From TMED109 sp015660425 (lineage in GTDB: Bacteria > Pseudomonadota > Alphaproteobacteria > TMED109), in NCBI GenBank assembly GCA_029936295.1, contig JAPYTH010000023.1, positions 1-28,996 on the forward strand: 28,996 bases of DNA. The letters are read 5' to 3'. How positions within the stretch are numbered: the stretch's first letter is position 1; the number at the start of each line of letters is the position of its first letter. This document shows, one piece after another, positions 1 to 9,254 of this stretch. The notes below the pieces were generated by a model. That model was not told the DNA's origin, made no database searches, and saw nothing but the letters and a program-made list of their open reading frames with translations. The position numbers were made by a program, and so were the translations under genes.

Positions 1-33
1 AAAAAAGTATTAATAAAACAGAATTATAAATAA
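1..33 (+). CDS. possible 3' end of an upstream gene (ftsI expected by position)
   Basis: Frame 1 is open from the window edge to a TAA at 31-33, two bases before the murE start. It would encode only a ten-residue basic tail, so the sequence cannot identify it. In alphaproteobacterial dcw clusters the gene before murE is normally ftsI (penicillin-binding protein 3), and the close spacing fits operon continuity. The assignment rests on position only. Confidence 0.3.
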   Translation, partial: KKVLIKQNYK

Positions 34-35
34 TA

Positions 36-1493
36 ATGTTAAAATTACATAATCTTATTCCTGATGAAATTATAAAAAATAATAAAATAAATAATATATA
101 TATTAATGGTATATCTTGTGATTCAAGAAAAATTAAAAATGGATATATTTTTGCAGCATTTAATGGAGTAAAAAATAAAGGAATAGATTATATTAAAGAA
201 GCTATTAATAAAGGAGCAGTTGCCGTATTAATTAATAAGACAGATACTAAAGTAATTAAAGATACAATAAATATAGAAGTAATACCGTCTAGATTACCTA
301 GGAAAATATATGCATTAATATGTAATAAATTTTCAAATTACCATTTCAATAATATAATAGGTGTAACAGGTACTAATGGAAAAACTTCAGTCGCTTGGTT
401 TGTAAATAGATTATCAAATTTAGCTGGTAAAAAGTCAGCATCTATTGGAACTTTAGGAATAGATTATAATTCAGCTATAAAGACAAATAATTTAACTACA
501 CCAGAATCTGAAGTTTTAATTTCATATTTAAATAAGTTATATTCTAAAAAAGTTAAAAATATAATTATTGAGGCTTCTAGTCATGGCTTAGACCAATATA
601 GATTAGAAGGAATAAATTTTAATATTGTAGTAATCACTTCTTTAACTAGGGATCATTTAGATTACCATAAAACTTTTATAGATTATAAAAATACTAAATT
701 AAGATTATTTTCAGAATTAAGTAATAAAGGTGTAGCTATTATTAATGAAAGTATAGCTGAGCATAAAGATTTTATAATTGCAGCTAGGTTAAATAGATTA
801 AAAGTTATAACTATAGGGGAGTCATCTTCTGCTAATTGGAAATATAAAATTTTAAATTTAAATAAAAATATTCAAAAAATTGAGGTTACTTACAATAAAA
901 TTAAGAGCATTATCACTTCTAAACTTATAGGAAGTTTCCAAATAAATAATTTAATTACTGCTATTTCTATTATGATAGAAATGGGATTCAATAGAGAGCA
1001 AATAGAAGAATTAGTAAAAAAATTAAAAGCTCCGCCAGGTAGATTAGAATATATTAAAAGTATATATGGAGCTAATATATATATAGACTATGCACATACC
1101 CCAGATGCATTAGAGAATGTTTTGTTATCCTTAAGGCCATATGTAAAAAATAAATTATATTTAGTTTTTGGTTGTGGAGGTAATAGAGATAAAGGAAAAA
1201 GAGCGATGATGGGCGCCATAGCCTATAAATATGCAAATAAAATAATTATAACAGATGATAACCCACGTTATGAAAATTCTACAATAATTAGAAAACAAAT
1301 AATGCAATCTTGTCCAAACAGTATAGAAATAGCTGATAGGAAAAGAGCCATAAGTAAAGCTATAAATAGTTTAAAAAAAGGGGATGCTTTATTAGTAGCA
1401 GGTAAAGGTCATGAAAATATTCAAGAAATTAAAGGAAAATTTATAAATTTTAATGATGCAAAAATAATAAGGAAATTAGTTATTAGGAGTTAA
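36..1493 (+). CDS. murE: UDP-MurNAc-L-Ala-D-Glu:meso-diaminopimelate ligase MurE
   Basis: This cytoplasmic ATP-dependent ligase adds the third residue, meso-diaminopimelate, to UDP-MurNAc-dipeptide. The 485-residue length is normal. The N-terminal substrate domain (about 1-105) is followed by the Mur ligase ATPase domain with P-loop TGTNGKTS at 111-118. The segment around DHLDYH (206-211) leads to K221, which matches the carbamylated metal-site lysine of the family. The C-terminal domain starts near PPGRLE. DNPR at 408-411 is the signature of meso-DAP-specific enzymes as opposed to lysine-adding ones, so the peptidoglycan is of the usual Gram-negative type. The ATG at 36 has no clear Shine-Dalgarno sequence, which suggests coupling to the gene before it. 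murF begins five bases downstream. Confidence 0.97.
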   Translation: MLKLHNLIPDEIIKNNKINNIYINGISCDSRKIKNGYIFAAFNGVKNKGIDYIKEAINKGAVAVLINKTDTKVIKDTINIEVIPSRLPRKIYALICNKFSNYHFNNIIGVTGTNGKTSVAWFVNRLSNLAGKKSASIGTLGIDYNSAIKTNNLTTPESEVLISYLNKLYSKKVKNIIIEASSHGLDQYRLEGINFNIVVITSLTRDHLDYHKTFIDYKNTKLRLFSELSNKGVAIINESIAEHKDFIIAARLNRLKVITIGESSSANWKYKILNLNKNIQKIEVTYNKIKSIITSKLIGSFQINNLITAISIMIEMGFNREQIEELVKKLKAPPGRLEYIKSIYGANIYIDYAHTPDALENVLLSLRPYVKNKLYLVFGCGGNRDKGKRAMMGAIAYKYANKIIITDDNPRYENSTIIRKQIMQSCPNSIEIADRKRAISKAINSLKKGDALLVAGKGHENIQEIKGKFINFNDAKIIRKLVIRS

Positions 1494-1498
1494 AATAT

Positions 1499-2926
1499 TT
1501 GAAGATTAATAAAGATAAATGTCTTTGGACTTCTGAAGAAATTTATAGAACTCTTAGACAACAAACTAATACTAATTGGAATTGTAATACTATAGAATTT
1601 GATAGTAGAAAAGTTCAGCCAGGAAGCATATTTTTTGCAATGCCAGGAACAAAACTTGATGGGCATGATTTTATTGATGATGCTGTAAAATCTGGCGCAG
1701 TAGCTTTAATAGTCCAAAAATCATATAAATCTTCTATTTATAATAATAAATTAATTAAGGTAGATGATGTATATAAAACTTTAATATTAATGGCTCAGGC
1801 TGCAAGAAAAAGAGTTAATGATTCGGCAAATATTATAGCTATTACTGGCAGTTCTGGGAAAACTTCTACTAAAGAAATGGTTAGTAGTGCACTAAGTACA
1901 TTAGGTTTAACTTATTCAAATCCAGGCAGTTTTAATAATCATGTTGGAGTGCCATATACATTAGTAAATATGTCAAGGAATATAGAGTTTGGTGTCTTTG
2001 AAATTGGAATGAATAATTCTAATGAAATTAGTAAATTAGCTAAATTAGTAAAGCCTAATATAGCTATAATTACTAACGTTTCTGAGGCACATATTGGTAA
2101 TTTTAAGTCAATTAAAGAAGTAATAAAAGCTAAGGCAGAAATATTTGAAGGACTAGCTGATAAAGGATATATTTTAATAAATAGAGATTTTGAACACTAT
2201 AATGAAATAATAACTTATAGCGAAAAATTAAAAAATATAAATATGATTACTTATGGATTAAATAATTCATCTGATATTTATTTAATTGAACGAGTAGTAA
2301 GTAAAAAAGGACAGAAAATTACAGTTTCAGCTTATGGAAAAAATTATACTTATGAAATTAATTTTGATGGATTGCATCAAGCAATAAATTCTTTAGCTGT
2401 AGTAGGGGTTTTATTAATATTAAAATGTGATGTAAAAAAAGGATTAAATAATCTATATAAATCTACTGTCCCTATAGGCAGGGGAAATAAATATGATTTA
2501 TTAATCGATGAAAAAAAATCTTTATTAATAGATGATAGTTATAACGCAAATCCTAGTTCTGTAATAGCTTCACTTAATATGTTAAGCGAAATAGCAGTAA
2601 ATAATAGAAAAGTCCTAATTTTAGGGGAAATGGGAGAGTTAGGAAAACATTCATTATTATTACATAAAAAATTATATGATTACTTAATTAATTTAAACAT
2701 TAATTTAGTAATATTTGTAGGTAAAAATACTAAAAATCTATATAATATATCAAAAAATAATATTGAATGCTCATGGTCAGAAAGTGCAGAACAAATAATT
2801 AAAAGTGATATAGATAAATTAATTAAACCTATGGATACAATTTTAGTAAAAGGTTCTAGATATATGAAAATGGAAGTAGTTGTTAATTATTTAAGAGATA
2901 AATATAAAATAAAGGTAAATAACTAA
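1499..2926 (+). CDS. murF: UDP-MurNAc-tripeptide:D-Ala-D-Ala ligase MurF
   Basis: MurF adds D-Ala-D-Ala to UDP-MurNAc-tripeptide and so completes the cytoplasmic pentapeptide precursor. The protein has 475 residues. Visible features are the substrate-domain DSRKV (35-39), the P-loop GSSGKTS (117-123), the family block NPGSFNNHVGVPYT (142-155), EIGMNN (169-174) and DDSYNANP (346-353). The start is TTG at 1499: AGGAG at 1485-1489, inside the end of murE, lies nine bases upstream, and there is no in-frame ATG before about residue 49, which would remove the substrate domain. The gene is followed by mraY after a one-base gap. The identification is firm; the TTG start is strongly supported. Confidence 0.97.
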   Translation: MKINKDKCLWTSEEIYRTLRQQTNTNWNCNTIEFDSRKVQPGSIFFAMPGTKLDGHDFIDDAVKSGAVALIVQKSYKSSIYNNKLIKVDDVYKTLILMAQAARKRVNDSANIIAITGSSGKTSTKEMVSSALSTLGLTYSNPGSFNNHVGVPYTLVNMSRNIEFGVFEIGMNNSNEISKLAKLVKPNIAIITNVSEAHIGNFKSIKEVIKAKAEIFEGLADKGYILINRDFEHYNEIITYSEKLKNINMITYGLNNSSDIYLIERVVSKKGQKITVSAYGKNYTYEINFDGLHQAINSLAVVGVLLILKCDVKKGLNNLYKSTVPIGRGNKYDLLIDEKKSLLIDDSYNANPSSVIASLNMLSEIAVNNRKVLILGEMGELGKHSLLLHKKLYDYLINLNINLVIFVGKNTKNLYNISKNNIECSWSESAEQIIKSDIDKLIKPMDTILVKGSRYMKMEVVVNYLRDKYKIKVNN

Positions 2927-2927
2927 A

Positions 2928-4019
2928 TTGTTATACTCTTTACTTATATCATTTATAGAAGACTATAGCTTTTTAAATATAGTTAGATATCTATCTTTTA
3001 GAAGCGGGGTGGCCTTAATTACATCACTTTCTATAGTTTTTATCTTTGCACCAAAAATTATTAACTGGCTTAAAAAAAATCAAAAAGAAGGTCAACCCAT
3101 AAGAGCAGACGGCCCGGCATGGCATTTAGAAATGAAAAGAGGTACTCCTACTATGGGAGGAGTAATAATTCTAGGAGCTCTAATTGTATCTACCTTATTA
3201 TGGGCAGATTTAAGTAATATATATATATGGATAGTTTTATATATTACTTTTGGCTTTGGGTTAATAGGTTTTATAGATGATTATTTAAAAGTTTCAAAAA
3301 ATAATTATAAAGGTTTATCAGGAAGATTAAAAATTATATTTCAATTTGTTATAGCACTTACTGCATCTATATGGGTTTATCTTGTCTCAGATGAAGACCT
3401 ACAGGGAATGATAGCTTTACCATTCATAAAGGATTTTACTATACTTTTAGGAATATTTGTGTGGTGTTTTTTTTCCAGCTTGGTAGTTGTTGGCTCATCT
3501 AATGCAGTAAACTTGACTGATGGCTTAGATGGTTTAGCAATAGTACCTATTATTATCGCAGCAAGTGTATTTGGTTTAATAGCATATTTAGTAGGCAATT
3601 CTATATTTTCAGATTATTTAAATTTGTTTTATGTAGAAGGAAGTGGAGAATTAATAATTTTATGTTCTAGTTTGGTAGGAGCGGGAATAGGTTTTTTATG
3701 GTTTAATGCTCCCCCTGCAAGTGTTTTTATGGGAGATACTGGATCTTTATCAACTGGAGCTGCATTAGGAATTATTAGTGTAATTACAAGGCATGAAATA
3801 GTATTAGCTATAGTTGGTGGACTTTTTGTATTAGAAGCAATATCTGTGATTATTCAAGTTTTATCATTTCAAATTACTGGTAAGAGAATTTTTAAAATGG
3901 CACCATTACATCATCATTTTGAAAAAAAAGGATGGTCCGAATCTACTGTCGTGATAAGATTTTGGATTATTGCTGTTATACTTGGCATTATAGGCCTAGT
4001 AACATTAAAATTAAGATAA
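2928..4019 (+). CDS. mraY: phospho-MurNAc-pentapeptide transferase MraY
   Basis: MraY is a polytopic inner-membrane enzyme that transfers phospho-MurNAc-pentapeptide to undecaprenyl phosphate, giving lipid I. It has 363 residues with about ten hydrophobic segments. Diagnostic motifs are GTPTMGG (72-78), the Asp pair in FIDDYLK (115-121), NLTDGLDG (195-202), FMGDTGS (267-273) and the HHH loop at 328-330 followed by FEKKGW. The N-terminus from TTG 2928 aligns with the usual MraY start (MLY followed by FR and a membrane helix), so TTG is the likely start. AAAGG at 2911-2915 could serve as its ribosome-binding site. murD follows after a single base. Confidence 0.97.
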   Translation: MLYSLLISFIEDYSFLNIVRYLSFRSGVALITSLSIVFIFAPKIINWLKKNQKEGQPIRADGPAWHLEMKRGTPTMGGVIILGALIVSTLLWADLSNIYIWIVLYITFGFGLIGFIDDYLKVSKNNYKGLSGRLKIIFQFVIALTASIWVYLVSDEDLQGMIALPFIKDFTILLGIFVWCFFSSLVVVGSSNAVNLTDGLDGLAIVPIIIAASVFGLIAYLVGNSIFSDYLNLFYVEGSGELIILCSSLVGAGIGFLWFNAPPASVFMGDTGSLSTGAALGIISVITRHEIVLAIVGGLFVLEAISVIIQVLSFQITGKRIFKMAPLHHHFEKKGWSESTVVIRFWIIAVILGIIGLVTLKLR

Positions 4020-4020
4020 G

Positions 4021-5397
4021 ATGGATAACTATAAAAATAAATTAATAGGTGTCCTAGGTTTAGGGCTATCTGGTCAATCTGCAATTAAATACCTAACTAA
4101 TAAATATATAAATATTGTAGCTTGGGATGATACAGAAATAATAAGACAAAGATTTAAAAAAAAGAATATATCTATTTTAGATCTAAGTATTACTAAAAAC
4201 TTAAAATTAATTAATTATCTGTTTGTAAGTCCAGGGATTAATCCTAAACACCCAGTATTAATGTTAGCAAAAAAATATAAAATAGAAATTATTTGTGATT
4301 TAGATATATTTTGGCAGCAAGAATCAAATACTACAAATAAATTTATTGTTGTTACTGGTTCAAATGGAAAATCAACAGTTACATCAATAATATATCATTT
4401 ATTAAAATCAATTAAATATAAAACTATCTTAGGTGGTAATATAGGTATACCAGTCTTAAGTTTAAAAAAACCTAAAAAGGCAACTTATTATATAATAGAA
4501 GCTTCATCTTATCAGTTAGAATTAGTCAAAAAATTAAAACCAGATATAGCAATTTTAACAAATTTGACACCTGATCATATTGAGTGGCATGGAAGTTTAG
4601 CAAACTATATATCTGCAAAAGAAAAGTTATTTCTAAATCAAGACAATAATAATTTAGCAATAATTAATGTTGATAAACAAGAAGGGTTAAATTTGTTTAA
4701 TAGGATTAATCAACGAAAAATAAAACCAAAAATTATAAAGATATCAACTAATAAAAAATTAAATAATACTATTTATCTAGATAAAGAAAATATTATAGAT
4801 AATATGAATAATCAAAATATTTTAATAGGTAAAGTAAAAGACTTAACCGTTCTTAAAGGTTTGCATAATATAGAAAATATATTATTTGCTATAGCAACAT
4901 CAATTCATATAGGTTTAACACATGATCAAATTCGAGCTAATTTGCCAAAATTTAAAAGTTTGCCTGACAGATTAGAAAATATATATCACGAGGATAACTT
5001 AGAAATTATTAATGATTCAAAGGCTACAAATTTAGAATCTTGTAAAGTTGCTTTAAGTTGTTTTGATGAAATAATATGGATTGCTGGTGGTAGAAGAAAA
5101 AAAGAAGAATTTAAGTATTTAATAAGCAATATCCATAATATTAAAGCTGGTTTTTTCATAGGTGAATCAGCAGAGGAGTTTGTATCTTATTTTAAACATT
5201 ATTTTTTTTGTAAAAATTCTATTAATGTTAAAAATGCAGTATTAGATTCTATTAATTTTTCTAAAACTATTAAACATAATACTACAGTTTTATTTTCTCC
5301 TGGATGCTCATCATTCGATCAATTTAAAAATTTTGAGGAAAGAGGTAAAATATTTAAAAAAGAAATTAATAAATATGTATCTAGAAAGTTAGCATGA
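4021..5397 (+). CDS. murD: UDP-MurNAc-L-alanine:D-glutamate ligase MurD
   Basis: MurD adds D-glutamate to UDP-MurNAc-L-Ala in the cytoplasm. The 458-residue product begins with a Rossmann-like GVLGLGLSGQSA (10-21), has P-loop GSNGKST (113-119), then DHIEWHGS in the central domain. The C-terminal domain carries NDSKATN, GGRRKK and the MurD-specific SPGCSSFDQFKNFEERG near the end. The ATG at 4021 directly follows the mraY stop. The gene ends in ATGA at 5394-5397, where its TGA overlaps the ATG of ftsW, a typical translational-coupling junction. Confidence 0.97.
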   Translation: MDNYKNKLIGVLGLGLSGQSAIKYLTNKYINIVAWDDTEIIRQRFKKKNISILDLSITKNLKLINYLFVSPGINPKHPVLMLAKKYKIEIICDLDIFWQQESNTTNKFIVVTGSNGKSTVTSIIYHLLKSIKYKTILGGNIGIPVLSLKKPKKATYYIIEASSYQLELVKKLKPDIAILTNLTPDHIEWHGSLANYISAKEKLFLNQDNNNLAIINVDKQEGLNLFNRINQRKIKPKIIKISTNKKLNNTIYLDKENIIDNMNNQNILIGKVKDLTVLKGLHNIENILFAIATSIHIGLTHDQIRANLPKFKSLPDRLENIYHEDNLEIINDSKATNLESCKVALSCFDEIIWIAGGRRKKEEFKYLISNIHNIKAGFFIGESAEEFVSYFKHYFFCKNSINVKNAVLDSINFSKTIKHNTTVLFSPGCSSFDQFKNFEERGKIFKKEINKYVSRKLA

Positions 5398-6682
5398 TTT
5401 TTATTTCAAGAAATGATAAAAGTTTTATATCTAGATGGTGGTGGACCATAGATCAGTGGAATTTACTTCAAATAATAGTTTTGGCAGCTATAGGTTCAAT
5501 TTTGATGTTCACAGTGGGAGCTAAAGTTGCTGAAAAACATAATTTACCAGAATTATATTTTTTTACACATCATATATATTATTTAATTATATCTTTATTT
5601 TCTATGATTTTCTCAACTTTCCTCTCTAGCAAGGGTATTATTAGACTTAGTGTAGTAGGTTTTATATTATGTTTGGTATTATTGTTAATGGTTATGTTAT
5701 TTGGCCCAGACAAACATGGTGCTAGTAGGTGGCTAATAATTGGAAATATTTCAATACAGCCTTCAGAATTTATAAAACCTTTTTTTGTTATTATTACGGC
5801 TTATTTAATTTCTAATCAGCATAAACTATTAAAGTTTATGCCATCTATGATTAATAGTTTTCATATATCTTTATTATTATTATTTATAATACTTGCTTTC
5901 TTATTAAAACAGCCAGATATAGGAATGTCTGTAATTATTATACTTATATGGTCAGGGCAATTATTTTTATCTGGTTTATCTTTAAGGTGGTTTTTTTTAT
6001 TGTTTTGTTTTTTAGGGACAGGCTTACTATTAGGTTATAAAATTTTTCCTCATGTAAAAGAAAGAATTGATTGTTTTTTAAATGTTCCTTGTGAAGAAAT
6101 TGATCAAATAAAATATTCTTTTAATGCATATGAATCAGGAGGTCTGATAGGAAATGGTCCTGGTGTTGGAGTCATTAAAGATAAAATATCTGATGCTCAT
6201 ACAGATTTTATTTTTCCAGTAATTGCTGAAGAGTTTGGCGCTATATTTTGTATGATAATATTATTATTGTCATGCTCTATAATAATTAAAGGATTAATAA
6301 GAATATACGATAAAAATAATTTATTTGCATTACTTGCTGTGGGAGGATTACTTATGCTATTTGGATTGCAAGTATTACTGAATGTTTCTGTTACTTTAGG
6401 TATTGTTCCAACCACCGGTATAACTTTTCCATTTATAAGTTACGGAGGTTCATCATTATTATCCATTTCTATAAGTATGGGGATAGTATTAGCTTTAACA
6501 AAAAAAANNNNNNNNNNNNNNNNNNNNNNNNNNNNNNNNNNNNNNNNNNNNNNNNNNNNNNNNNNNNNNNNNNNNNNNNNNNNNNNNNNNNNNNNNNNNN
6601 NNNNNNNTCATTATTATCCATTTCTATAAGTATGGGGATAGTATTAGCTTTAACAAAAAAAAATTATAACAGGTATGATTGA
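5394..6682 (+). CDS. ftsW: lipid II polymerase FtsW, interrupted by an assembly gap
   Basis: FtsW is a SEDS-family inner-membrane glycosyltransferase that polymerises septal peptidoglycan with FtsI. Multiple membrane segments, SIQPSEFIKP, KQPDIGMSVI and the C-terminal GIVPTTGITFPFISYGGSS identify it. The reading frame runs into about 100 N at roughly 6507-6607. Sequence 6453-6506 is repeated from 6608 onward. If the two copies are the same locus, the frame resumes at 6608 and ends LALTKKNYNRYD with TGA at 6680-6682, giving a normal protein of about 377 residues. As printed, the N run shifts the frame and would stop falsely at 6629. Start ATG 5394 overlaps the murD stop; the true stop overlaps the murG ATG (TGATG). 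Confidence 0.93.
6453..6661. other. assembly gap flanked by duplicated sequence
   Basis: About 100 N lie at roughly 6507-6607. The ~54 bases before the gap, from TCATTATTATCC at 6453 through the poly-A run, reappear immediately after it at 6608-6661. The first copy breaks off in six or seven A; the second has nine A and continues into unique sequence. This is what two contig ends meeting in a homopolymer look like when joined with a fixed-length spacer. The true genome probably has a single copy and no gap. Confidence 0.9.
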
Positions 6683-7794
6683 TGAAAAATACAAAAACTA
6701 TATTAGTTTCAGCTGGAGGTACAGCTGGCCATACACTTCCAGCAATAGAAATTTCTAAAGAATTTATTAAAAGAAAATATAAAATAATCTTTATTACAGA
6801 TAATAGAATGTTTGACTTTGTAAATAGTAATATCAGTCAAGATTATAAAAATATAGAAATTTTTTGCTTAAAGGGGAGAGGTTTATATAAGAATAAAGTT
6901 ATTAAAAATATTAAATCAATTTTATTACTATCATTTGCACTAATTCAATCTTTTATAAAAGTATTAATTTATCGACCAATATTAGCTTATGGGTTTGGCG
7001 GAGTAATTACTGTGCCTCCTTTATTAATATGTAGTATTTTTAAAATTCCTATTATTTTACATGAAGGGAATATAGTTGTAGGAAAGGCTAATAAATTTTT
7101 ATATAAATATGCTAAAATTTTAACCACTTTTTTCCCAAGTATTGAAGGAAATTTTTCAATATATAAATGTGTCGGTATGCCAGTTAGAAAAAGTATAGAG
7201 AATATTTATAATAAAAAATATGAAATTAAAAATAATGAATTAATTAATATTTTAGTAACTGGTGGAAGTCTTGGTGCAGAAGTTATGGCTACTAAGATTA
7301 CAACAGCAATAAGTAAATTTCCAAAATCATTAATAAATAAAATTTCTATTAGGCAGCAAGTTAGAAATGAAAATTTAACATATGTTAAAAAATTATATGA
7401 TAACGCTTCAATTAAATATAAGTTAGAAAGTTATATAGAAAATTTTTCTGAAAGTTTAAATTGGTGTCATTTGATTATTTGTAGAAGTGGTGCTGGAACT
7501 ATAGCTGAGAATTTAATCTCTGGAAGGCCTGCAATAATGATACCATTACCTATTGCATCTGATAATCATCAAATGAAGAATGCATTATTAATTGAAAAAA
7601 TTGGAGCTGGGTGGATTATAAACAATAAAGATCTTTATGATGAAAAAAAATTAATAAATAAGTTAAAAAAAATAATTTTTAATAAAATTTTTCTTTATAA
7701 GGCATCTGAAAAAGCAAAAAAAAGCGCTATTAGATATTCTACTAAGCATCTTGTAGACATTGGGCAAACATTAATTACTAGAAGTAAGCAATAA
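6682..7794 (+). CDS. murG: UDP-GlcNAc:lipid I N-acetylglucosaminyltransferase MurG
   Basis: MurG is a peripheral inner-membrane GT28 glycosyltransferase that adds GlcNAc to lipid I to form lipid II. It has about 370 residues in two Rossmann-like halves. The N-terminal glycine loop GGTAGHT lies at 12-18, followed by GFGGVITVPP. The C-terminal donor-site block CRSGAGTIAENL with SDNHQMKNA is clear. The acceptor-loop motif reads HEGN where many homologues have HEQN. I chose ATG 6682, which shares its first base with the ftsW TGA and has AGG at 6671-6673 upstream; a TTG one codon earlier (6679) is the alternative. murC starts one base after its stop codon. Confidence 0.95.
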   Translation: MKNTKTILVSAGGTAGHTLPAIEISKEFIKRKYKIIFITDNRMFDFVNSNISQDYKNIEIFCLKGRGLYKNKVIKNIKSILLLSFALIQSFIKVLIYRPILAYGFGGVITVPPLLICSIFKIPIILHEGNIVVGKANKFLYKYAKILTTFFPSIEGNFSIYKCVGMPVRKSIENIYNKKYEIKNNELINILVTGGSLGAEVMATKITTAISKFPKSLINKISIRQQVRNENLTYVKKLYDNASIKYKLESYIENFSESLNWCHLIICRSGAGTIAENLISGRPAIMIPLPIASDNHQMKNALLIEKIGAGWIINNKDLYDEKKLINKLKKIIFNKIFLYKASEKAKKSAIRYSTKHLVDIGQTLITRSKQ

Positions 7795-7795
7795 T

Positions 7796-9229
7796 ATGAA
7801 CCATTTTTCTAAAGATATAGGCACAATTCACTTTATAGGAATAGGTGGAATAGGAATGAGTGGAATAGCGGAAGTATTATTTAATCTGGGGTATAAAGTA
7901 ACTGGAAGTGATATTTCTACAAGCTCAAATGTAGCTCGATTACAAAAAATTGGTATAAAAATATACATAGGTCAGCATTCAAAGAATATAGAAAATGTAA
8001 GTATTATAGTGATATCATCAGCAATCAAAGAAGATAATGTAGAATTAATAGCAGGTTATTTAAAAAAAATTCCAATTGTTAGAAGAGCAGATATGCTTGC
8101 AGAGTTAATGAGGTTTAAAAAGTCTATAGCTATAGGAGGCACTCATGGTAAAACTACAACTACTTCTTTTATTAGTGCTTTATTAGAAGGAGCTGGATTA
8201 GACCCAACTGTAGTAAATGGGGGTATAATTGAGGCTTATGGAACTAATGCTAGATTAGGTAAAAGTGATTGGATGGTTGTTGAAGCTGATGAAAGTGATG
8301 GAACTTTCAATCGTTTGCCAGCTACATATGTGGTTATAACAAATATAGACAGGGAGCATCTAGATTTTTATCAATCTTTCGATAATTTACTTAAAGCGTT
8401 TAGAAATTTTGTAGAAAATATACCTTTTTATGGAGTCGCTTTTATTTGTACAGATTTTCCAGACACTGAAAATTTATATAAAGATATTAAATATAGAAAA
8501 TTAATATCTTTTGGTTTTAATAAAAAAGCTGACATTAGAGCTTTTAATATAAAAATTATAAATTATTTAACTTATTTTGATGTATTTATAAATAAAAAAG
8601 CATTAAATCAGAGTAAAACAATTAAGAATATAATGATACCTTTGCCTGGTGAATATAATATTAGGAATGCTCTTGGTTCAATTGCAGTAGCTTTAGAATT
8701 AGGAATAAAGGAAGATATAATTAAAAAATCTTTATTAAGTTTTAAAGGTGTTGAAAGAAGGTTTAGTTTTGTAGGAGAAGTAAATGGTATTAGAATAATT
8801 GATGACTATGCCCATCATCCTACTGAAATAAAAAATACTCTTAAGGCTGCCAGGGCTTTATGTACTGGAAAATTAATTGTGGTATTTGAACCTCATAGAT
8901 ATTCAAGAATCATCGATTTATATGATGATTTTATTAATTCTTTTGATGATTCTAATTTTTTATTTGTAACTGATATTTATGCGGCAGGTGAAAAACATAT
9001 AGAAGGTATTAGTAAAGAAAAAATTGTAAAATCTATTAAAGAGAGTGGTCATAAATATGTTTATTTTTTTAAAAATGAAAATAAAATGGAAATTGAACTG
9101 CTTAAAGTTTCTAAGCAAGGTGATTTTATAGTTTTTTTAGGCGCTGGCGCAATATCCAAAAAGGCAAGAGCTTTAGAAAAAAATATGTTACAATTACTAT
9201 TAAAAAATAATTCTAATAATTTAAACTAA
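7796..9229 (+). CDS. murC: UDP-MurNAc:L-alanine ligase MurC
   Basis: MurC performs the first amino-acid addition to UDP-MurNAc. The 477-residue product has the N-terminal nucleotide-sugar loop GIGGIGMSGIAE (15-26), P-loop GTHGKTTTT (115-123), the central VVEADESDGTF, and the C-terminal DDYAHHPTEI and FEPHRYSR blocks specific to MurC. All three Mur ligase domains are complete. The ATG at 7796 lies one base beyond the murG stop, with no strong ribosome-binding site of its own, which suggests coupled translation. A 25-base gap separates it from murB. Confidence 0.97.
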   Translation: MNHFSKDIGTIHFIGIGGIGMSGIAEVLFNLGYKVTGSDISTSSNVARLQKIGIKIYIGQHSKNIENVSIIVISSAIKEDNVELIAGYLKKIPIVRRADMLAELMRFKKSIAIGGTHGKTTTTSFISALLEGAGLDPTVVNGGIIEAYGTNARLGKSDWMVVEADESDGTFNRLPATYVVITNIDREHLDFYQSFDNLLKAFRNFVENIPFYGVAFICTDFPDTENLYKDIKYRKLISFGFNKKADIRAFNIKIINYLTYFDVFINKKALNQSKTIKNIMIPLPGEYNIRNALGSIAVALELGIKEDIIKKSLLSFKGVERRFSFVGEVNGIRIIDDYAHHPTEIKNTLKAARALCTGKLIVVFEPHRYSRIIDLYDDFINSFDDSNFLFVTDIYAAGEKHIEGISKEKIVKSIKESGHKYVYFFKNENKMEIELLKVSKQGDFIVFLGAGAISKKARALEKNMLQLLLKNNSNNLN

Positions 9230-9254
9230 AAAATAATATGAAAAAGTTGTAGAT

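Noticed and set aside
3377..3598. Antisense open frame within mraY (and similar ones inside murB, lpxC, hisN, recN, ligA and ftsW)
   Set aside because: These overlap strongly supported genes on the other strand, have no family features and no ribosome-binding sites.
6507..6682. Frameshifted or truncated ftsW pseudogene
   Set aside because: The break coincides with N and duplicated flanks; merging the copies restores an intact frame and a normal overlap with murG.
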